This document shows positions 54,972 to 64,000 of a stretch of 64,000 nt of DNA, in pieces. The translations under genes were made by a program, and so were the position numbers. The DNA lies in the NCBI RefSeq assembly GCF_003589595.1, contig NW_020653726.1, positions 13,782,268-13,846,267 on the forward strand, in the 5' to 3' direction. This stretch comes from Hyposmocoma kahamanoa (Eukaryota; Arthropoda; Insecta; Lepidoptera; Cosmopterigidae). The notes under the pieces were generated by a model that was given only the letters and a program-made list of their open reading frames with translations, was not told the DNA's origin and made no database searches. Each line of letters begins with the position of its first letter. The stretch's first letter is position 1.

Positions 54972-55226
54972 GTTTTTTAAATGATACTAAGAGAGGATAT
55001 AATCAAGTCGTGCGCCTGGTGGTAAACAAAACACCTAAGCAAAGAACCTAACAAAACACCTGTTGGTAAGCATAACAGTTTAACTAGAACTTTAAATCGC
55101 AAGAATCTGAAGGGTCCTATTACTGAATCCATCACGCTGAAACATAAACATCATAAGTCCCATGTGTGCCTGTATTTCTAGCACCTCAAAATCGGAACGC
55201 AGTAACGTTCACATCACTTCGACGGG
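54972..55226 (-). repeat. Family A copy 19, strongly decayed
   Basis: AATGATACTAAGAGAGGATA to AACGTTCACATCACTTCGACG. An ACAAAACACCTAAGC/ACAAAACACCTGTTG local duplication lies at 55025-55070. Confidence 0.75.
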
Positions 55227-56430
55227 TCAAACGCAGAAAATTGCACCCAGGCGAAATAACGTAACTCAACTGATAAATAACGAAACTGATACCTAAAGCT
55301 GCGAACACATATGTCAAGGTCCCTAGACTAATATCTTTATCTGGCTTCTCATGTATTCAAATCTGAGTAAGTGAAATGTCATAACATATTTACCGAAATA
55401 TTTTTTATGACTTAGCTAATTTGCACTCTACAGAAATCCCATTATTCATAACATCAACATAAAATTTACACATCACAATGTACATACATCTAGCGAGGGA
55501 AATTTTACTTGGATAGGAACTTTCAAATGACCATTGTAACATACTAACAAAATAAAAATATTTAAAACAATAAACCTTCTTAGCGCATTACAATCTTGAA
55601 ATTAAAATTGCAGTCTTGTTTAATTTTCTTTTCTTTTCGGTACTGCTTCTTCTTTCTTTTGTTTTATTCTTACTCTCCATATTTATATCTTGCTGCATTT
55701 CTATACTTTTTTATTTGTTTTTCCTTTAAGTAATGTGTTTATTTATCTTTAGTTGACATTTTTTTGTCCTTTTGCTTCAGTAGATCCACTTAACTTGTTT
55801 TTTTTTTACTTTACTTTTTTGAGTATCACTTAGATACTTTATATTCTTCTTATTTGATTTTACTCTATGTAAATGTTTTTTTTCTCGAAACTTCACATTT
55901 AACGGGGTAATTTTTGAAGCGTTCACGATATTTTTTTGCGTTTCGACATTCGTCATGGGTGCCATTTCTGCAAACAATACTAGTTCTATTTATTTATTTT
56001 TCATTAATTTTATGCATGTTTGTCTGTCATTAATTAATGTATATGCAACTTCATATTTTGCCGATTTCGTAACGTAACGAAACCGATAAGAATATCTGAT
56101 AAATTCTTACGTCAAATTTTTTTTAGGCACAACATTTGCTTTTGTGTTGAAATCTCAATGAATTTAAGAATATGTATATATCAGTAGCCTTTGAGAGTAA
56201 ATAAATATTCAGAAACACATTTTCATAAGGAAACAGTCGTTAATCACCTGATAAAAAATTATACAAAATACTTACCCAACTCAGACGTCCAATTTCTTCG
56301 CCGTAACAAAATGGCAGTTGATGATAAATATTAAAACGGGGTTCAAAGAGACTGGCCAATTTAAAAAAAATTGTGTGTGTTCAGAAATGCATTAATTATT
56401 TTTAAAAACTGTGTAACTAACACTGAAAAC
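55227..56430. other. No gene seen
   Basis: 55620-55980 is lysine-rich if read on the minus strand (SNKKNIKYLSDTQKSKVKKK) because the plus strand is T-rich. No family is recognised. Confidence 0.35.
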
Positions 56431-56931
56431 GAAATTGATTTATTAAGGACAATAAATGAAAACATTATATCCATGAAAATTATAAAGACTATTGAAGCAG
56501 CTTTGAAAAAATGGTTAATTAGACCTTTAAGGATAATCACAACCAAACTTTAATTCCTTATAAACATAAGTTATCAATTGCAATGGATTAAACGGTCGCG
56601 GTAGGACATTTTAAAAAGTATATTTTTTCAAACAAACCAACGTTTCGGGCACTTTACAGGTCCCATGGTCACGGATGACAGTCAAGTAACGAAATTGATT
56701 TATTAAGGACAAGTAATGAAAACATTATATCCATGAAAATTATAAAGACTATTGAAGCAGCTTTAAAAAAATGGTTTATTAGACCTTTAGGGATAATCAC
56801 AAGCAAACTTTAATTGCTTATAAACATCAATTACAATGGATACAACGGTCGCGGTAGGACATAAAAGGTATGGTTTTGCAAACAAACCGACGTTTCGGGC
56901 TCTTCACAGGTCCCATGGTCACGGTTGACAG
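56431..56931 (+). repeat. 260-bp tandem duplication with repeat G ends
   Basis: Unit 1 (56431-56690) and unit 2 (56691-56931) both start GAAATTGATTTATTAAGGAC and end CAGGTCCCATGGTCACGG. Both contain CGGTCGCGGTAGGACAT and (CA)AACAAACC(A/G)ACGTTTCGGG. Both keep a 40-codon open frame to the same TAA (..SMKIIKTIEAALKKW..). The arrangement of direct repeats with GACGTTTCGGGC ends recalls tandem or pseudo-LTR ends of Penelope-like elements. No GIY-YIG, RT or hammerhead core is present, so this is only a suggestion. Confidence 0.7.
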
Positions 56932-57184
56932 AGGTGGTACAGTCTTCAACCAGTTATGTCTAATATTAATGCAAACCACCCTATTTTTTCACTATAGTTA
57001 CAATAGTTATTAATTAAATACCTTATTTTTAATTTTACAAAGAAAACATTCCAATTTACGCTACATTAAGTTTTACAAATTATTTTATTGAATGAATTTT
57101 TATTAAGTTCAATTTATTATTAATTAATAATAGAAATTAGAATAAACTAAAACATATTAATTAGTACTGCAGTCTTGTCTGTTT

Positions 57185-57300
57185 GGGCACGAAACGTCGG
57201 TTTGTTTGAAAAAACAAATATACGCGATTTAAATCCGGAAAAATAGTTTCATTTCCTATGTGTAACAATCGCGACAACCCAAGAACTCGATATGGTATTT
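57185..57300 (-). repeat. Dispersed repeat G, inverted copy
   Basis: GGGCACGAAACGTCGGTTTG, CGCGATTTAAATCCGGAAAA and ATAGTTTCATTTCC are the reverse complement of 3540-3615. ACAATCGCGACAACCCAAGA follows in the plus sense. Confidence 0.6.
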
Positions 57301-57507
57301 CAATTTTTTTTACATTGAAAGTGCTGAATATATTATATAATTTTACCCTAGAATTAAATATTTCATTAGTGGAATAAATTAACGTTGCAGAATTTTAGTC
57401 TATTTTCAAATCTAAATTTTACAAAGAAGTTCTAACTTACATGTAAATGTATGTAAATGTGTGGGGACATGTAAATTTAAAAATGATACATTTTTCTGCG
57501 TTTTACC

Positions 57508-58780
57508 CTGGCGGCAGATATAGGTATGGTGGCAGTATGGACGTCGGGTCTAATACAAAAACCACGAAAAAAATGTCCGAAGTAAACCTATATAAACATA
57601 GTGACATGTAACGAAATATAAAACACTAAAACATTTAATTTAAATTGTAACGTCATTGCAGTACTGCCTAATATTGCTTGCAACAATTTAAGGACCCAAA
57701 ATCACCATATTCAGCTTCTACTGGAAATTTAACAAAATGCACCATATTTACCTTCGACTGAAAATTACTTGAACACAAGAGTAACGGAGTAGCCTTTATC
57801 GTAAATATTAATTAATTAATTTTTATGTATATTATTATGTTGAATTTTGTGCAAATTCACTTAAAGAAATAATAAAGAGTTATATAGTAGAGTGGTACAA
57901 AAATACAAATATTACTACAAATGTGAAAGTAAGCGTGTGCTATAAGAAATGTACTGATATTCCAACTAAACGTAAACCGTAATTCTGAAAACCGATTTAA
58001 TTTAGTTTTGTAATCTTCCTAAAAAAATACATTTGACATTTTATTTCGTTAGCTCTTAATACAAAATATTTTTTAAATAAGATTAAAATCAAAGCGACTC
58101 TATAGTTCCTTTGTTCTAAATATTTCAATCGGTTGTGGTTCGAACAATTGAAAATGACCAAAAAGTTTATACAAGCTTCTTGTAATTGACGTATTGTCTC
58201 TCCATCTTTTGCGCATGCAATGTGTAGAAAAGGACAGTTAGCTATTTGATTATTTTGTGTGCTTTTGTAATTTATATTTACGATTCATTTATATATATTT
58301 ATATCACCCGTAATTCAGGTTTTTCTATACCTATCTCGGGCACCAGTCTCTCACAAAACAGTCTGACCAATTTTTAGTCTTGTATTTGAACCTTAAGTTC
58401 CTTACTCTTAAGCCTGTTTTGTGATTGAGATATAAATAAAACTTCATTCAAACTTCAATTAAATAAGATAAAACTGTACAAAATAACACTTTTAAATGAG
58501 AACTATTATAACACAATATAAGTATTTGTTTAGTGAAAATATGGTACAAAATCCTGCTTTTACACTTGACTGCGGTAATTTTTACAAGTTATTATTATAT
58601 GGTACTGCATGATTGACAACCGCGGTGTCACTTGAACAAATGAATGCTGTATACTGTATGCGATTTTAACGCCCCATAGGTGCGGACACTTTTTAGCGCG
58701 AACCCAACGTCCATTTATTTGTAGGTCAATGGTGGCAGTACTTCACTAAACGAACTTGTTTACTAAGAACTCTACTAATA
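57508..58780 (-). repeat. Family A copy 20, split by the hAT-like element
   Basis: 57508-57536 (CTGCGTTTTACCCTGGCGGC to GTGGCAGT) and 58732-58780 (GTGGCAGTACTTCACTAAAC to CTCTACTAATACG) are the two parts of one 5'-half A copy. Confidence 0.75.
57537..58731 (-). mobile_element. Family B hAT-like element, 1.2 kb, inside family A
   Basis: The left end ATGGACGTCGGGTCTAATAC then AAAAACCACGAAAAAAATGT is the reverse complement of the right end of 10043-10271. The right end, TGCGGACACTTTTTAGCGCG and CCATTTATTTGTAGGTCAAT, mirrors that copy's left end. GTGGCAGT is duplicated at 57529-57536 and 58732-58739 (8 bp). The outermost 17 bp of the left TIR are missing. 1195 bp, no long ORF, so non-autonomous. 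It shares the subterminal TTTAAATT/GTAACGTCAT block with the short copy. Confidence 0.8.
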
Positions 58781-59607
58781 CGAAAACATACTTTGTAAAT
58801 TAAGTATGCACTGTATTATACTAACCTTGTTTTTAAAAACTAACATACTATGGATATTATTTTTTTTTTTTAAATATATATATCTATTTAGATTTCAGTC
58901 GCCACAAAGACAAAAAAACATTACTTTTTCGTTTTTATGACGTGAAAAATATATACTTAGATGCGAATTACAAAAATGTGCAAAGCAAACTTGGTTGCCC
59001 TAAAATAAGATATCAAAATATTGTATTTGCCGATAAGAAATACCGATAACAATACTCGGGTATAAAGGTAAATACTTTATTGAAGTACAAATCCAATCGC
59101 TATCCTACCTATACGTTCATAAGTCGCAATATTCGTACATAAAATAAATAAACCGACTGAGTTCTCAAAGTAATACAATAAGGAAAAGACGCGGAGTACT
59201 GTGACGTAATCCATTAAATCCTCGAATGCTCAATCGATATCGGTGCGACCTCGATTCGAAATAATAATATAAAACTCTCCCTATGTCTGAAGTCGGAGCA
59301 ATTTAATAATGGTCGGGGATCCAGGCGAATTGTGGAGAGTACGGCATAAGTTAATTACACTAATGAACAAGGGAAGAAGGTGCGCTGTAAAAAAATCTCC
59401 CCAAGATCTCTCCTAAAGTCTTTAGTACGATGTTCATCGCGCGGTTCATTAGCGCCTAGGATATCTGCCTGGCTCACATGCTGCTGTCGTATCACTTTGC
59501 GGTAGTTGAAATAAAACTTACATACTATTATAGTTATCTCTTTGCGTGTCAATGGCAATCAATACTCCTAAAGCAGGGAATTCCCAAGTGATAGATATAA
59601 TATTATA
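58781..59607. other. No gene seen
   Basis: AT-rich; a poly(T) run at 58859-58871. Confidence 0.4.
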
Positions 59608-60128
59608 CGGGTTGTAACCGTTAAGTTTGTCCAGTGATTATTCTGTAAATATAAAATATGTCAAAAACCTTTAAACTGATATCAAAACTACGTTACCTGA
59701 TGAATAAAACGACATCAATTACTTTTTTATATGAAACTAGAAATATCCAAAATTTTAATGTTAAGCACTCCAATATATTTAAAATAACATTCGTAAAGAT
59801 GCTTTAGTTGGCCCACCGTAAGAGTAAAACAGTAAGTTTACAGATAAAAAATCTGCTATGAATAAAGTAATAATGCTATCTTTTAATTGAATTAAAACAA
59901 AGTTCATTTTTAAGTAAATACAAAATTTTGTATTTAGAGCAATTGTTCGAAACTAAAGCCCCTACGATTGTCATTATCACCTCATTATGAAATATATGAG
60001 AGCGTTTAACGTTAAAATTTTAGTTTTAGTTAGTTTTAGATAGTAGTAGTCGATATCAGTTTAATGGTTTTTGACATCTCTAATATTTACGGAATAATCG
60101 CCTAGGCACATTTAACGGTTACACCGTG
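59608..60128. mobile_element. Family C element, copy 3 (521 bp, most complete)
   Basis: TA at both sides (59606-59607, 60129-60130). Left CGGGTTGTAACCGTTAAG; right (reverse complement) CACGGTGTAACCGTTAAA. The arms pair through GATTATTC(T/C)GTAAATAT and CTTTAAACTGATATC for at least 80 bp, then intermittently (AAAATTTTAACGTTAA..CACTC/CGCTC). No ORF. This copy shows the family's full architecture. Confidence 0.8.
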
Positions 60129-61187
60129 TATACAAGTGTAAAAGATTTTAAGTGATTGAATAGATTTGTCAATTAAAACATCGGTTATTAAATATAAAAT
60201 ATTATATATATATATATTGTACAGTTTATTAGTCAACACATTGTGTAATTGATTTTTAAATAGCACCATAAACTCGACTTTGTTTGAAATGAATTGGTTG
60301 GAGAATAAATACAATTTGTTGTTACACTTATGAGTTAAGACAGTTCATGTTATTCATATATACATACAAACTCATGCAAGTAACCTATATATTTGCATGA
60401 AATGAAAGAGACGATGGGAAGTCAACATAAAAGTAACTAGTATGAAATCGTACGTAAAATCAAATTATACAATTCATAATAAATGAACAGAAAAAATAAA
60501 ACTCCCACATTCCTACACGATGTATAGTATTTTTATTTTTTCTATAAATTTATCACTACCATTATTTAAATAAAGCTTCCACCCATGGATTTTTCGTCTT
60601 ATTTCCCTTGAGGATTCATTATGATTTAGACCCCTACGATAGAGTGAATTAAAAATAAATGACACATGCACAAGAATGGCGTGTTCATTAATGTTAGTGC
60701 AGATTTGGGAGTGTATTATTTTTAGACCTATTTTTTTGTATCAGATCACAGTTACAAAATAAATTGAAGATATTTTTTGTGTTGTGTATAATTCTTACTT
60801 ACCATGCTTATCGATAGGCGTCTCTATACCGGTAACTTGAACAAAAAGTAAATAATGAGGTTGATAACTTTTTTAAAGAAAGATGATTAATGAAATAGAT
60901 TCGCAAGAAGAATGTGAGCGGCCGAACTAGGAAGAACCACTTACCATGATCAAATCAATCATATGTGTCAGGATCAAGCAAGTGGAAGGCTGTCTACTCC
61001 TGTGGGAAAAGGGCGTGAAACATATGTACGTATGTTAATTTTTTTCAGTTTAGAAAATACTGAAGAAAATAACGGCATGTAACACCGGCTTTTTAATAGA
61101 GCAGCTCCTTCATTAGAGAGCGGTGGGGCGAGTCCCACACTATGGACTACATTTTTTGTGCTCCCCAAGAAATTTTCTATATTATTT

Positions 61188-61190
<3 letters not shown>
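60129..61190. other. No gene seen
   Basis: AT-rich; short (TA)n at 60205-60219. 60950-61130 is slightly GC-richer, without a motif. Confidence 0.4.

Positions 61191-61226
<36 letters not shown>
61191..61226. repeat. (TA)n microsatellite
   Basis: About 18 TA units. Confidence 0.95.
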
Positions 61227-61230
<4 letters not shown>

Positions 61231-61364
61231 ATATATCATAAAATTGTCACAAAGAATCCATTTGATTCGCAAAGGAGTGAAATTCAAGGATTTCGTTGCC
61301 CTTTGCTAACTAATTGTACCAAAAATATTTTCGCCTCTTAATATTCATAACAAAGATATTTGTC

Positions 61365-61435
61365 TTTCTTTCATATGTAAGCAAATCACATTAGTAGGGC
61401 ACATTTACCCGAGAAGAATGATTAGTTTTTGTTCT
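61365..61435 (-). repeat. LINE family H 3'-UTR fragment
   Basis: CATATGTAAGCAAATCACAT and CCCGAGAAGAATGA match the 3' UTR at 8740-8830. Confidence 0.45.
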
Positions 61436-62327
61436 TTTTTTATATCATCACAGATATTTAACAGCTGGAAATGTTGGAAATACATTAAGAGATTGTATCT
61501 ACAATTTTATTACAAAAACGCATCCAGTGTCCCAGGAACGGTGAACCAAGTTTACTAAATCTGAACAAGTAGGGGTCGCAAGATTATATTTGTTTTTTAA
61601 GATTAAGGTTATGCTGGTCACTGTTTTTCGAAAATAATGAAATACTTTTACAAACATACAATATCACATATTTACAAACATAATTCATTAATTAATTAAT
61701 TAATAATTAATAACTCGGAAGAGTTAAAATATTAGAATCCTGAAACAGTTTCTTCAAAATGTCACGCAAACGTAAAGTTTTTGTTTATTTATACTCAAGA
61801 CCATGTGGTTTGATTTCACCAGTTTAAGAATTAATTAGACATTGGCCGCTATCTTCTTCTTAACAATGTACCTTAGGTACAGTATAATGCTTCTTGCCCT
61901 CGTGGTATCGGCGTAAGGTAAGGGAGAAGTGGATCGGAAGAAGTCAATCGTGGTCAGTGTACAATGGTAGGCACTCGTGTACCTAAAAAACTAAGCGTGA
62001 GCCGGGAGCGGGGTTCCCCGCAATGGCTTGACCATTAATCCCCATCATCGCGGCGAACGATTCGTTCAATGGTAGTCAAGCGTTGGAGCGAGAAGAACGT
62101 GTAAAGGTATAACTCCTCGTTGATCTAGATCTTGAACGATATAAAATCGAAGGTATGTGACTCGTTTCATCATCTACATTAGTGAAAATTTTGTGTATAT
62201 TGAAGCTGGCATTGAGAGACGTGATTTCCTACTTATTTTGCACTTATCTTCTGAACTTTTTAATGACTTTTTTATTTATAGACAGATCATTTGTATAATA
62301 GGCGTCAACTGAGAGTCAGGGAGACTA
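61436..62327. other. No gene seen
   Basis: 61980-62110 is GC-richer (GAGCCGGGAGCGGGGTTCCC) and was checked as a possible snRNA or tRNA without success. Confidence 0.35.
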
Positions 62328-62588
62328 GATTTTTCTATTGAACACCAACGTGTTCACTGAAGAAGACTTAGAAACAGCTGAAATACTGCAATCTCAACCT
62401 ATTGTTTAGCAATCTCAATTAAATGACGAAAGTGATGACCCAGACGGAATTAGATGCATAATATGCAACAAATTCGGATAAGACAACGAAATGTGGTACT
62501 ATTGCACTTCGTGTGTACTTTGGGATCATGCGGACTGCAGATTGTGTGACTCCGACAAGGACTATGTTTGTGATATTTATTTAACCTA
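62328..62588 (+). pseudogene. Transposase C-terminal zinc-finger relic
   Basis: The plus frame reads FTEEDLETAEILQSQPIV, stop, QSQLNDESDDPDGIRCIICN, KFG, stop, DNEMWYYCTSCVLWDHADCR, LCDSDKDYVCDIYL, stop. The pattern CxxC-x(7-8)-WYxCxxCxxWxHxxC is the PHD-like finger found at the very C-terminus of pogo/jerky-type (DDE_1) transposases of insects, preceded by an acidic linker as here. Two in-frame stops (TAG, TAA) and the missing catalytic domain show a dead 3' fragment. Assignment to the pogo group is inference. Confidence 0.5.
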
Positions 62589-63011
62589 ATTGCAAATAGA
62601 TGAGCATAATTGCCAACACGCAAGGGCAATGGCGGTTAAAATGCTCCCAAATTATAAAGGCAAAGTGGAATAAGATACATTCAAATTATTCGTTTCTTAA
62701 TTTTATTATAAGGTGGCTTCAATAAACATTTTGTTTGTAATTCGATTGTTATTACAATAATTGCTTAAGTGACTTCCATTATCCCCCGATTGTTGACCAC
62801 TGTGCGCCAGACGTACATACAAGAAAGGAATGGTACGTCGTGCGGGGAGGTTAATTTCGTGCACACCAATTGACCGCTATGATAAGACTTAAAACGGTTT
62901 ATTATTGATTTTTCGACTACACTACAATACCAAAATAAATTGTCAATACAAGTTGAAGAAGTTTCCGTTAGTGTTGTGGGTTCCTGGAAAATATTTTCTT
63001 AATTAAAATTA
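62589..63011. other. No gene seen
   Basis: Nothing assignable. Confidence 0.4.
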
Positions 63012-63330
63012 TAGTAGCAGTGGAGCTCCTTGTGAAAGAATTCGTCCAGGGAAGCACTGCCTCCTTACCTATTTCTGCCGCCAAGCAGTAATGCGAGTAT
63101 TACTGCGTTCCGGTTTTGAATGGTAAAGGTGCTGGTGAAATTACAGGCATACGAGACTTTTTTATATAATATCAAGTGACGGAACGTACAAGTCGTGCAC
63201 CTGATGGTAAACTACACGCCTGTCCATAACAGTTGCAGTGCCACTCAGAGCTTTAAATCGCAACATCTGAGGGGCAGTACCACTGCGCCCACAGACTTGT
63301 TCGTCCCGTCATTTGGTATCATTAAAAAAA
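63012..63330 (+). repeat. Family A copy 21, composite with inverted middle
   Basis: Plus 5' half 63012-63153 (TAGTAGCAGTGGAGCTCC to GGCATACGAGAC). Then a minus 3' half opening with its own T-run (63154-63290, TTTTTTATATAATATCAAGTG to CCACTGCGCCC). Then the plus tail (63293-63330, AGACTTGTTCGTCCCGTC to ATTAAAAAAA). Confidence 0.8.
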
Positions 63331-64000
63331 TTAAACAAAACTTCTTAACAGATATTTTAAAAAATAAACACAAATGTTTACTTTGTTTAACATAACGATA
63401 CCTCCAATGAATACCACGTCAACTTAATTTTTGGACCTGTTCTGTTTTCATTTTGGTTTTTGTCCTTTTTTTCATAAAATTCGGGATACATAATATTAAT
63501 AAATAAATATGGCTGTTTGCAAGAATTACAGAAAATGACCAAAAAATAAAGCTGGCGTAGTGTTCATTGGTAGTATCGATAAGACAACTTTCCATAAAAT
63601 AACATTCTTTTCGCAATAAATACATATTTGTACGGTGTAAATCCTAAAATCTGTGCATCGCTCTCCACCAAATCCACCAAATTTATGGTCACACGCACTC
63701 TTATTCTTCTTCATCTTAAGTCAGCTTGTAAAAGTATAACAATATTTAAATTGGTTTAAGAATGACCTAAACTTACTGCCTACTTGTCATCATAATTTCT
63801 ACGTTAGAACATACTTTCCTCTATAAAATTCCTTTTCATCCTTCTTTTCCCAATCATAGCTGTGAGCACCAAAGTGCTTAATAATAATAATAATTCAAAA
63901 ATTATGCTAGGCTATGTATGGGTGACTGCATGAATTCCGGCACTAATTTGTTCCTTGTTTCTCCTTCCTACCGTATCACATCATCATTTCAACCGAAAGA
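63331..64000. other. No gene seen
   Basis: AT-rich; overlapping short frames only. Confidence 0.4.

Noticed and set aside
55777..55977. Lysine-rich 66-aa minus-strand ORF
   Set aside because: Composition follows from a T-rich plus strand; no domain seen.
56431..56931. Hammerhead ribozyme of a Penelope-like element
   Set aside because: Searched for a CTGATGA...GAAA core on both strands of the tandem units; none found.
61980..62110. snRNA or other structured RNA gene
   Set aside because: GC-rich but no Sm site, no known snRNA motif and no proximal element recognised.
1..64000. CRISPR array, bacterial operon, prophage or telomeric TTAGG tract
   Set aside because: No regularly spaced direct repeats, no ribosome-binding-site/ORF organisation and no TTAGG array; base composition and repeats are eukaryotic.

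Overview
This looks like AT-rich, repeat-dense nuclear DNA from an arthropod, most likely a butterfly or moth. The inference rests on the repeats: tRNA-headed SINEs, Jockey/CR1-type LINE 3' ends, GGCTCA-ended and GGGCGCG-ended PIF/Harbinger-like MITEs, mariner and Tc1 relics, and a 300-bp poly(A)-tailed repeat of a type I associate with Lepidoptera. There is no bacterial gene organisation, CRISPR array, rRNA or convincing tRNA gene. I found no host protein-coding gene that I can name. The window reads as intergenic or intronic DNA made of layered transposable elements (TEs). A 400-bp run of N (10306-10705) is an assembly gap.

The dominant component is one dispersed repeat, called family A here. 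It is about 300 bp long, starts TAGTAGCAGTAGAGC, has an inner CAGTAATG/CATTACTG hairpin and ends ATATTATAAAAAAA. I count 21 loci, on both strands and at all stages of decay. Several carry other elements inside them, or are themselves pieces of A inserted into A.

Layout. 1-530: a long-TIR, TA-flanked element (family C), cut by the window edge. 1140-1650: a 47-codon ORF with its own TATA box and poly(A) signal, followed by a 115-bp palindrome. 1.9-5.1 kb: four A copies, a Harbinger-like MITE, an RTE relic. 6.3-7.1 kb: a hAT-like element with a Harbinger-like MITE inside. 8.7-9.4 kb: LINE relic. 10.0-10.8 kb: a short hAT-like element with perfect 8-bp target duplication, the gap, and the N-terminus of a mariner transposase. 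13.7-14.7 kb: composite A locus and a SINE. 16.1-17.2 kb: a 4-bp-TSD element and the second family C copy. 18-30 kb: SINEs, LINE ends, A copies, and a well-preserved Jockey-type LINE tail (27.4-28.3 kb). 30-38 kb: A copies, a minisatellite, Harbinger-like and palindromic MITEs, mariner and Tc1 relics, reverse-transcriptase fragments. 38.2-41.0 kb: a CR1/Jockey LINE 3' end, then a decayed mariner split by a 5'-truncated LINE with a 10-bp target duplication. 41-56 kb is sparser. 56.4-58.8 kb: a 260-bp tandem duplication and a 1.2-kb hAT-like element inside an A copy. 59.6-60.1 kb: the third family C copy. 62-63.3 kb: a transposase C-terminal zinc-finger relic and another composite A copy.

Nothing here forms an operon or pathway. 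The useful content is the relative chronology that the nesting gives. Several internal long-TIR or non-autonomous families (A, B, C and the 4-bp-TSD element) are only partly assignable to known superfamilies. All family names come from recognition of the sequence, not from database searches.
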